Source: Akkermansiaceae bacterium
Lineage (GTDB): Bacteria; Verrucomicrobiota; Verrucomicrobiia; Verrucomicrobiales; Akkermansiaceae
NCBI GenBank assembly: GCA_013001695.1
Contig: JABDMC010000179.1
Span: 1 to 40,303, forward strand
Direction of reading: 5' to 3'
DNA length: 40,303 nt
The notes beneath the pieces are model-generated. The model ran no database searches. It saw nothing but the letters and a program-made list of their open reading frames with translations, and had not been told where the DNA came from. This document shows, piece after piece, positions 9,148 through 16,893 of the stretch. Positions within the stretch are counted from its first letter, which is position 1. Every line of letters begins with the position of its first letter. The position numbers were made by a program, and so were the translations under genes.

Positions 9148-10508
9148 AACTTGCCGCCCTTTTCCTTCTCATCGCCGCCGGGGTGCTCGGCGCCGAACCC
9201 GGCTCCCCCGTCACCGGGATGCTCAACTTCGTCAACGGCGACCGCCTCAGTGGCGTTCCCGGCGATCTCAACGACGACGGGAACCTCGTCTGGACCGCGG
9301 GCGACATCCTGCACCAACCGGTCCAGATCCGCCTCGATACCATCCTCGACATGCGCCTCGAGGGCGGCCCGGCGGAACCCGCGGGCGAAGCCGGCCACCA
9401 CGCCCTCCTGAGCCTCACCAACGGCGACACGGTGCGGGGCCAGCTCGCCGGCCTCGACGAGGAGTACGTCACCCTCGACACCGCCTACGCCGGGAAGATG
9501 CGCGTCAAGCGCACCATGGCATCCGGCCTCGAGGTGGTCCGCTTCGAGCGGGCCCTCTACTCCGGCCCCGACAGCCTCGACAACTGGACCGTGAGCGGCG
9601 AACCCGGCGCGTGGTCGTTCCACAACGGCCACCTCGTGGCCCGCAAGGGCGCGGGGATCTCCCGGGAGATGGAACTCCCGGAGCGGGCCCGGCTCAGCTT
9701 CGACCTCGCGTGGCGCAACTCCCTGCGCTTCCGCCTCCTCCTCTTTTCCGACGATCCCAAGACGACGCAGCCCGCCAATTGCTACGACCTCGTCTGCCAG
9801 CGGCGCTTCGTTTACATGCGCAAGCGCTGGTCGACGAACGCCTCGACCGGCAGCCGCATCATCGGCCAGTCGGCGAATATCCGCGAACTCGCGGAAAGCG
9901 AGAAGGTCAGCATCGATTTTTACATCGATCGCAAGGCGGGCAACATCGCCTTCTACGTCGACGGGCGCCAGGCCCAGGTCTGGTCCGACCAGGACCCCAA
10001 CGAGGGCGACTTCGGCAACTGGATGCACTTCGTCTCGGAGGATTTCTACCCCATCCGGATCTCGCGCATGCAGGTCTCGCCGTGGAAGGGGGATCTCCCG
10101 GAAAATGCCGACCTCCAGCCCGATGACGACATCCTCGAGGAAGACGGCCAGCAGATCCGCCTCCAGAACGGCGACCTCGTCATCGGTGAAGTCGGCGAGA
10201 TCGAGGACGGGGTGCTGAGCATCAAGACCAAGCACGCCGACATCGCGATCCCGGTGGAGCGGATGCGCACCGTGAACCTCTCCGGCAGCGAGTTCGAGGA
10301 ACCCAAGCGGATGAAGGGCGACGTGCGCGCCTGGCTCCGGGAAGGAGGACGCCTCACGTTCCGTCTCGATGCCTTCCGCGACGGCAGGATCAAGGGCTAC
10401 AGCCAGACCTTCGGCGACGCCGAGTTCGACCTGTCGGCCTTCTCCCGCCTCGAGTTCAACATCTACAACGAGGACCTCGAGTCCAACCGGGGCGGCCCGG
10501 AGTGGTAG
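9144..10508 (+). CDS. secreted NGD-repeat / LamG-like protein, paralogue C
   Basis: ATGA overlap with the previous gene; signal peptide; FVNGDRLSGV, LTNGDTVRGQL, LQNGDLVIGEV repeats; LamG-like middle (FYVDGRQAQVWSDQDPNEGDFGNWMHF). Confidence 0.75.
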   Translation: MKLAALFLLIAAGVLGAEPGSPVTGMLNFVNGDRLSGVPGDLNDDGNLVWTAGDILHQPVQIRLDTILDMRLEGGPAEPAGEAGHHALLSLTNGDTVRGQLAGLDEEYVTLDTAYAGKMRVKRTMASGLEVVRFERALYSGPDSLDNWTVSGEPGAWSFHNGHLVARKGAGISREMELPERARLSFDLAWRNSLRFRLLLFSDDPKTTQPANCYDLVCQRRFVYMRKRWSTNASTGSRIIGQSANIRELAESEKVSIDFYIDRKAGNIAFYVDGRQAQVWSDQDPNEGDFGNWMHFVSEDFYPIRISRMQVSPWKGDLPENADLQPDDDILEEDGQQIRLQNGDLVIGEVGEIEDGVLSIKTKHADIAIPVERMRTVNLSGSEFEEPKRMKGDVRAWLREGGRLTFRLDAFRDGRIKGYSQTFGDAEFDLSAFSRLEFNIYNEDLESNRGGPEW

Positions 10509-10564
10509 GGCGCCGCCCGGAAACCTGCCCGCCGCCCGCCGCAAGCGAAAAGCGGCAACCGAAA

Positions 10565-10593
10565 AGAGCGGCAGGATTTTGTCCCGCCGCTCT
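10565..10593 (-). terminator. probable intrinsic terminator of the sigma factor gene
   Basis: Minus strand: AGAGCGGCGGGA-CAAAA-TCCTGCCGCTCT followed by TTTTC; 12-bp stem with one G-U wobble, then a T-run. Confidence 0.7.
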
Positions 10594-10628
10594 GCACACC
10601 TGCGATCCCAATCGCAATGGATTGTGAT

Positions 10629-11495
10629 TTATGGAGCCGGCACCGGTCCGTCGTTCAACGGCGCCGGGATCGGCTTTTCCTTCTTACGGAGGGCGCGGCG
10701 CATCTTATCAAGCGCCACGTTCTGAAGCTGGCGGATCCGCTCCCGGGTGACCCCGAATTCGCGGCCCACATCCTCCAGGGTCATCGGCTTTTTGCCGTTC
10801 AGGCCGAAGCGGGCATCGATAATGCGGTGCTCGCGCTCGTCCAGAACATCCAGCAAATCGTCGAGCTGGTTGTGGAGGTTCTTGTCGGCCAGGGCATCGA
10901 GGGGGTTCACGGCGCGTTCATCACCGATGATGTCCCCGTAGTCGGTCCGCTCGCCGTCGTTGAGGGGCGCGTCGAGCGACGTCGGCCGCTGCGAGGCCCT
11001 CTTCAGCATGGCGAGCTTGCGGCGCGGCAGCCCGAGTTCCTCGGAGAGCTCCTCGTCCGTCGGTTCCCGGCCGAGCGACTCGCCCAGGAGCATCGAGATC
11101 CGGCGCATCTTCGCGATCTTGTCGACCATGTGGACCGGCAGGCGGATCGTCTTGCTCTGGTTCGCCAGGGCCCGCTTGATGGACTGCTTGATCCACCAGG
11201 CCGCGTAGGTGCTCAGTTTCCCGCCCTTCTTCGGGTCGAAGCGCTCCACGGCCTTCATGAGGCCGATGTTGCCCTCCGAGATGAGGTCGGCCAGCGGCAG
11301 GCCATACCCGGAGTAATCCTGCGCGATCTTCACGACCAGGCGCAGGTTCGCCTTGATCATGTGCGTCCGCGCCTTCTTGTCGCCGCGCTTGATGCGTGCC
11401 GCGAGTTTCACTTCTTCGGCAGGCGTCAGCAGGTCGGTTTTCGAAATCTCCCGGAGATATACCCGGAGACTGCTGTCTGAATCTAGTCGTGCCAT
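10629..11495 (-). CDS. RNA polymerase sigma factor, sigma-70 family (group 2-like, no region 1.1)
   Basis: DLISEGNIGLMKAVERFDPKKGGKLSTYAAWWIKQSI (region 2), LEDVGREFGVTRERIRQLQNVALDKMR (region 4.2). Confidence 0.95.
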   Translation of the reverse strand: MARLDSDSSLRVYLREISKTDLLTPAEEVKLAARIKRGDKKARTHMIKANLRLVVKIAQDYSGYGLPLADLISEGNIGLMKAVERFDPKKGGKLSTYAAWWIKQSIKRALANQSKTIRLPVHMVDKIAKMRRISMLLGESLGREPTDEELSEELGLPRRKLAMLKRASQRPTSLDAPLNDGERTDYGDIIGDERAVNPLDALADKNLHNQLDDLLDVLDEREHRIIDARFGLNGKKPMTLEDVGREFGVTRERIRQLQNVALDKMRRALRKKEKPIPAPLNDGPVPAP

Positions 11496-11945
11496 GGTTG
11501 CTGTAGTCCTTTCTGTGGGTTGCCGCTACAGGTGAAACGTCGCGGAGGAGGGTTTTGTTCTGCTTATTTTGTGATCACATTGTAGCAACATGATCTGCCA
11601 AAAGTCTGTGCAGCGACCATGCCACCGTCGAGGACAAACTTAGAATTGTTCCAATTCTTTCTGTATGCCTGTTACTTTCTCGCTGTCAACGGATTGTAGG
11701 AATATATCTATGAGAAAAGTTGGCCAAATCAGCCGATGAAATTACCCATTTGGCCCCTCCTGTGACACCCTGTCCGGGTTCTGCACGACCGATCGGGTCA
11801 AAACGTCTCATCCTGCACCCTGCGAGTGCCGGAACAGATTTCCGGCGGTCGGGCCGGCGGGGCCCATGGCCACTCCCGGGCGGCCCGCGGGAAGCCCGCG
11901 GCGAATGGCGAAAGACGGGCGGGGCGAGGCGGGTTCTACTCTTCC

Positions 11946-13340
11946 GTGCGACTGCTCCTTCTCCTCTGCGTCCTGGGATCCCTCCCGGCGCCCGCGGCCG
12001 AACGGCCCAACATCCTCTGGATCTTCATCGAGGACATGTCGGCGTGGATCGATTGCTACGGCGACAAGGTGAACAAGGGAAAGACGCCCGCCATCGATGG
12101 CCTCGCCGCCAAGGGGGTCCGCTTCACGCGCTGCTACGTCCCCTGCCCGGTGTGCTCGCCGTGCCGCTCCGCCATGATCACCGGCGCCTACCAGACCACC
12201 ACCGGGCTCCACAACCACCGGTCGTCCCGCAGCGAGGCGGGGGCCATTCAGCTGCCGGAGGGCGTCACGACCGTTCCCGAGATCTTTCGGCGCCATGGCT
12301 ACGCGACCTTCAACGCCGGAAAGGACGACTACAACTTCGCCTACGACCGCGCCGACCTCTACTCGCTGCCCGGGATGAGGAAGTCGTCCTTCGACGCGTG
12401 GCGCAAGGTGCCCGGCGGGACCCCCTGGTTCGGCCAGATCCAGTTGCGCGGCGGCAAGAGCAACACCGCGAAGTGGAAGGACAAGGTCGACCCGTCCACC
12501 GTCACCCCCCCGCCCTACGTCCCCGACAACGGGCTCTTCCGCAAGTGGCACGCCCACCACTTCGACACCGTCCGGCGGACCGATGCCGAAACGAACACCA
12601 TCATGGAGAATCTCAGGGAGGACGGCCTCCTCGATAACACCATCATCTTCTGGTTCACCGACCACGGCAACAACCACTCCCTGCGCGGCAAGCAGTTCTG
12701 TAGCGAGCTGGGAACCCACGTGCCCCTCATCGTCGTCGGTCCCGACGAGCGCCTCCGGCCCGGGTCGGTCCGCAAGGATCTCGTCTCGACCCTCGACATC
12801 CCGGCGACCTCCCTCGCCCTCGCCGGCATCGACATCCCGGCGTACTTCGATGGCGCCAACCTCTTCGCCCCCGACTTCAAGCCGCGGGAGCACGTCATTT
12901 CCGCGCGGGACCGGTGCGACTACACCATCGACCGGATCCGCTCGGTCCGCACCGACCGCTTCCGCTACATCCGGAACTTCCTGACCGACCGACCCCTCCT
13001 CCAACCCCAGTACCGCGACAACCGCGACTACACCCGCTTTCTCCGGCAGGGGCATGCCGACGGGACCCTCCCGAAGCTCACCGAAGAGATCTTCTTCGGG
13101 CCCCGCCCCGCGGAGGAACTCTACGAAACCGGCATGGATCCCCACGAGATCAGGAATCTCGCCCGGGATCCCGCCTTCGCCGCCGAGCTGCAGCGCCATC
13201 GCGACATTCTCGAGACGTGGATCGAATCCACCGGCGACCAGGGGCAGCATCCCGAGTCCGACGCCGGCCTGCGCGAGGTCCTGAAGCAGTGGAAGGACCG
13301 ATGCGTGAATCCCGAATACGACCGGGTCCGCGCCAACTAG
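11946..13340 (+). CDS. sulfatase (type I, formylglycine-dependent), secreted; GTG start preferred
   Basis: RPNILWIFIEDMS, CSPCRSAMITG (CxPxR), WFTDHGNN, GTHVPLIV; signal peptide VRLLLLLCVLGSLPAPAAE. Confidence 0.9.
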   Translation: MRLLLLLCVLGSLPAPAAERPNILWIFIEDMSAWIDCYGDKVNKGKTPAIDGLAAKGVRFTRCYVPCPVCSPCRSAMITGAYQTTTGLHNHRSSRSEAGAIQLPEGVTTVPEIFRRHGYATFNAGKDDYNFAYDRADLYSLPGMRKSSFDAWRKVPGGTPWFGQIQLRGGKSNTAKWKDKVDPSTVTPPPYVPDNGLFRKWHAHHFDTVRRTDAETNTIMENLREDGLLDNTIIFWFTDHGNNHSLRGKQFCSELGTHVPLIVVGPDERLRPGSVRKDLVSTLDIPATSLALAGIDIPAYFDGANLFAPDFKPREHVISARDRCDYTIDRIRSVRTDRFRYIRNFLTDRPLLQPQYRDNRDYTRFLRQGHADGTLPKLTEEIFFGPRPAEELYETGMDPHEIRNLARDPAFAAELQRHRDILETWIESTGDQGQHPESDAGLREVLKQWKDRCVNPEYDRVRAN

Positions 13341-13397
13341 AGCGCCCCGGCCGGACCGCCGCCATCCTCCCCGGCCCTCCCCGGCGGGTCCGGCCGC

Positions 13398-13431
13398 GGG
13401 CCTCCGGGCGGTTCTTCACCCGGGGAGGCCC
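13398..13431 (+). terminator. hairpin downstream of the sulfatase (possible terminator; no T-run)
   Basis: GGGCCTCC...GGAGGCCC perfect 8-bp stem; a second imperfect hairpin lies at 13348-13396. Confidence 0.35.
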
Positions 13432-13439
13432 CTCGGCGC

Positions 13440-13469
13440 TTGAACAGCGCCGTCCGCGCCCCGTAGCCT
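13440..13469 (+). promoter_or_regulatory. candidate promoter for uxaC: TTGAAC-18-TAGCCT, 6 nt before ATG
   Basis: Read directly from sequence; -10-like box too close to ATG for a leadered mRNA. Confidence 0.45.
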
Positions 13470-13475
13470 CCCGGC

Positions 13476-14894
13476 ATGCCGCGGCCGTTTCTCGACGACG
13501 ACTTCCTCCTCCGCTCCGAGACCGCCCGACGGCTTTTCCACGAGGTCGCCGCGCCCCTCCCGGTCATCGACTACCACACGCACCTCCCGCCGCGGGAGAT
13601 CGCCGAGGACCACCGCTGGGACAACCTCACCACCCTCTGGCTCGGCGAGGACCACTACAAGTGGCGCGCCATGCGGGCCAACGGCATCCCCGAGTCCCAC
13701 ATCACCGGCGACGCCAGCCCCCGCGAGAAGTTCCAGGCGTGGGCCGAGACCGTCCCCCACACGATCCGCAACCCGCTCTACCACTGGACCCACCTGGAAC
13801 TCAGCCGCTGCTTTGCGATCGACACCCTGCTGGGACCCGATACCGCCGAGGAGATCTGGAACGCCGCCAACGAACGCATCGCGGACAGCACCTTCAGCGC
13901 CCGCGGCCTCCTGCACAAGTTCATGGTCGACACCGTCGGGACCACCGATGACCCCGCCGACCCGCTCGTCTGGCACGAGGCCTGTGCCACCATCCCGATG
14001 AACACCAAGGTCTACCCGACCTACCGCCCCGACCGGGCCCTCATGGTCGACCGGCCCCACCTCCTCAATCCCTTTTGCGACCAACTCGGGGTGGTCGCCG
14101 GCACTTCCGTCAACACCTTCGAGAGCCTCCTCGCGGCCCTCCGGAAACGCCACGACGACTTCCATGCCCTCGGGTGCCGCCTCTCCGACCACGGCCTGAA
14201 GTCCTGCCCGGCGACGCCGTGCTCCGCCGCCGATGCCGCCGCCATCTTCCACAACGCCCGCTCCGGACTGGACGTCGACGCCGACGATACCGACCGCTTC
14301 GCGGCCCGCGTCATGCAGGAGGTCGCCGCCTGGAACGCCGAGCGCGGATGGACGATGCAGCTCCACCTCGCCCCGGTCCGCAACCCGAACTCGCGCTACT
14401 TCGAACAACTCGGCCCCGACTCCGGCTTCGACACCATCGGCGACTGGCCCCAGGGCGAGGCCCTCCTCGGGTTCCTTGACCTCCTCGACCGCGAGAAGTC
14501 CCTCCCCCGGACGATCATCTACAACCTCAATCCCCGCGACAACGCCCTCTTCGCCGCGGCGTGCGGGTCGTTCCAGGAAGGCCCCGCCGCCTCCAAGATC
14601 CAGTGGGGGGCGGCGTGGTGGTACAACGACACCCTGCGCGGCATGACCGAGCACCTCGACACCCTCTCCTCCATCGGGCTCCTCTCGCGGTTCGTCGGGA
14701 TGCTGACCGACTCGCGCTCCTTCCTGTCCTCTCCGCGGCACGAGTATTTCCGGCGCCTCCTGTGCAACCTCATCGCCACCGACGTCGAGAACGGGGAGAT
14801 TCCCGACGATCCCGCCCTCCTCGACCCGCTGATCAGGAACATCTGCCATGATAACGCCCGCCGCTTTTTCGCGTTCCCTCACCATGCCGCCTGA
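13476..14894 (+). CDS. uxaC: glucuronate isomerase
   Basis: IDYHTHLPPREIAEDHRWDNLTTLWLGEDHYKWRAMRANG and full-length UxaC-like sequence including FVGMLTDSRSFLSSPRHEYFRRLLC. Confidence 0.95.
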   Translation: MPRPFLDDDFLLRSETARRLFHEVAAPLPVIDYHTHLPPREIAEDHRWDNLTTLWLGEDHYKWRAMRANGIPESHITGDASPREKFQAWAETVPHTIRNPLYHWTHLELSRCFAIDTLLGPDTAEEIWNAANERIADSTFSARGLLHKFMVDTVGTTDDPADPLVWHEACATIPMNTKVYPTYRPDRALMVDRPHLLNPFCDQLGVVAGTSVNTFESLLAALRKRHDDFHALGCRLSDHGLKSCPATPCSAADAAAIFHNARSGLDVDADDTDRFAARVMQEVAAWNAERGWTMQLHLAPVRNPNSRYFEQLGPDSGFDTIGDWPQGEALLGFLDLLDREKSLPRTIIYNLNPRDNALFAAACGSFQEGPAASKIQWGAAWWYNDTLRGMTEHLDTLSSIGLLSRFVGMLTDSRSFLSSPRHEYFRRLLCNLIATDVENGEIPDDPALLDPLIRNICHDNARRFFAFPHHAA

Positions 14895-16770
14895 TTTCAC
14901 GCGCTCCCTCCTCGCCGTCTGCCTGCTCGGCCTCGCCGGCCTCCCCGGGACCCCCGCTTCGGCGGCCGCCTCGCCCAACATCCTCTGGCTCTCCGCCGAG
15001 GACCACGGCCCGCACCTCGGCTGCTACGGCGACGGCTACGCCGTGACCCCCAACGTCGACGCCTTCGCGAAACGCTCGCTGCGCTACACGCACGCCATCT
15101 CGACCGCCCCGGTGTGCGCCCCGGCGCGCACCACCATCATCGCCGGGATGTACGCCCCGGCCCTCGGCGCCCACCACATGCGCTCCGAGGTCCAGCGGCC
15201 GAAGTGGCACCGCCTCTTCCCGGAATATCTCCGCGACGCCGGCTACCACACCACCAACAGCTCCAAGACCGACTACAACTTCTTTTACGATTCGAAGGCG
15301 GTGTGGGATGAATCGTCGCGGAAGGCGCACTACAAGAACCGCCCCGAGGGGAAGCCCTTCTTCGCGGTCTTCAACCAGACCTGCACCCACGAGAGCCAGA
15401 TCCGCAACAAGAACGACAACCCCTCGCACGACCCGGCCAAGGCCCCGCTCCCGCCCTACCACCCCGACACCCCCGAGGTCCGCAAGGACTGGGCCCAGTA
15501 CTACGACCGGCTCGGCAAGATGGACGAGTGGTTCGCGAAGCAGATCGCCGCCCTCGAGGAGACCGGACTGCAGGATGACACCATCGTCTTCTTCTGGGCC
15601 GACCACGGATCCGGCATGCCGCGCGGCAAGCGCTACGCCGGGTGGTCCGGCGTCCACGTCCCCCTCATCGTCCACATCCCGGACAAGTGGAAGCACCTCC
15701 GACCGGAGGACTACTCCGCCGGCGGGATCAGCGGCCGCCTCGTGGGCTTCGTCGATTTCGCCCCGACGATTCTCTCCCTCGCCGGCCTCCGGGCGCCCGC
15801 CTTCCACCAGGGCCGGGCCTTCGCCGGGAAGTTCATCGCGGAGGCCCCGGAGTTCTCCTTCGGCTTCCGCGGCCGCATGGACGAGCGCCCCGACTCGTCG
15901 CGCTCCGTCTTCAACAACCGCTTCGCGTACATCCGCAACTTCATGCCCCACCTTCCGCACGGGCAGAGCCTCCACTACCAGCTCGAAACCCCCACCACCC
16001 GCGTCTGGCGCCGCCTCTTCCGGCAGGGGAAACTCAATGCCGTCCAGGCCCGCTTCTGGCAACCGAAGGCCCCGGAGGAACTCTACGACCTCCAGGCCGA
16101 CCCGCACGAGACGAAGAACCTCGCCGGCGACCCCGCCCACCAGGCCACCCTCCAGCGCTTCCGCGGCGCCCTGAAGGCTCACATGCAGGCCACCCACGAC
16201 CTCGGCGTCTTTCCCGAGGGGATGTTCCACGACAAGTGCGCCGAACTGGGGGTCACCCCGGGCGAGCTGATCAAGTCCCTGCCGGACTTCCCCTGGGACG
16301 ACCTCCACGCCGCCCGCGACCTCGCCCTTCACCCCTCCACCGATGCGCAGCAGGTCAAGGACCTCCTCAACTCCGGCAAGGACGCCTCCATCCGCTACTG
16401 GGCCGCGCTCTATGTCCTCTACCGCGGCGAGCACTTCGCCCACAAGGTCCACGGCGAGCTGAAGCGGCTCCTCTCCGACTCCAGCCGCAGCGTCCAGGTC
16501 GCGGCCGCCGAAACCCTCGCCTTCTACCCGCCCGACGAGGAGACCCGCGACCTCGCCATGCTGACCCTCGTCGCCAATGCCGACCCCGAAACGGCCGGTC
16601 CCTACCACTCCGTGGCCGCCCTCAACGCCCTCGAGCACCTCCCCACCTTGCCGAAGGCCGTCAAGGACCGGATCGCCGCCCTCCCCAAACAGTCCGCCTC
16701 CGCCCCCAAGCGGGCCAACGCCTACGCCGAGCGCATGCACAAGCACATCTTCCGCCCCCTGCCGGATTGA
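14884..16770 (+). CDS. sulfatase with C-terminal HEAT-like extension, secreted
   Basis: SPNILWLSAEDHGPHLGCYG, CAPARTTIIAGMYA (CxPxR), FWADHGSGMPRGKR; helical repeat C-terminus. Confidence 0.92.
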   Translation: MPPDFTRSLLAVCLLGLAGLPGTPASAAASPNILWLSAEDHGPHLGCYGDGYAVTPNVDAFAKRSLRYTHAISTAPVCAPARTTIIAGMYAPALGAHHMRSEVQRPKWHRLFPEYLRDAGYHTTNSSKTDYNFFYDSKAVWDESSRKAHYKNRPEGKPFFAVFNQTCTHESQIRNKNDNPSHDPAKAPLPPYHPDTPEVRKDWAQYYDRLGKMDEWFAKQIAALEETGLQDDTIVFFWADHGSGMPRGKRYAGWSGVHVPLIVHIPDKWKHLRPEDYSAGGISGRLVGFVDFAPTILSLAGLRAPAFHQGRAFAGKFIAEAPEFSFGFRGRMDERPDSSRSVFNNRFAYIRNFMPHLPHGQSLHYQLETPTTRVWRRLFRQGKLNAVQARFWQPKAPEELYDLQADPHETKNLAGDPAHQATLQRFRGALKAHMQATHDLGVFPEGMFHDKCAELGVTPGELIKSLPDFPWDDLHAARDLALHPSTDAQQVKDLLNSGKDASIRYWAALYVLYRGEHFAHKVHGELKRLLSDSSRSVQVAAAETLAFYPPDEETRDLAMLTLVANADPETAGPYHSVAALNALEHLPTLPKAVKDRIAALPKQSASAPKRANAYAERMHKHIFRPLPD

Positions 16771-16846
16771 TCGCCGCCCCGGCCCATCCCGGCGCCTCCG
16801 TTCTCGCCGGAATCCGGCCACCTCCCCCACCCTCCCTCGTCTACGC

Positions 16847-16884
16847 GGTACCTAACTTCGATAACGTTATCGAAGTTAGGTACC
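16847..16884. repeat. perfect 38-bp palindrome
   Basis: GGTACCTAACTTCGATAAC|GTTATCGAAGTTAGGTACC; the halves are exact reverse complements with no spacer. Confidence 0.97.
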
Positions 16885-16893
16885 AAAGCGGAG

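Noticed and set aside
11720-12637. 305-aa ORF starting MAKSADEITHLAPP
   Set aside because: Begins in the AT-rich regulatory region then becomes Arg/Pro/His-rich out of frame with the sulfatase.
14833-16830. 665-aa minus-strand ORF opposite the second sulfatase
   Set aside because: Antisense shadow; the sulfatase on the plus strand has the CxPxR motif and signal peptide.
16847-16884. Calling the 38-bp palindrome a genuine loxP or dif site
   Set aside because: Only the TAACTTCG octamer per arm matches loxP, the core is symmetric with no asymmetric 8-bp spacer, and it does not resemble dif.
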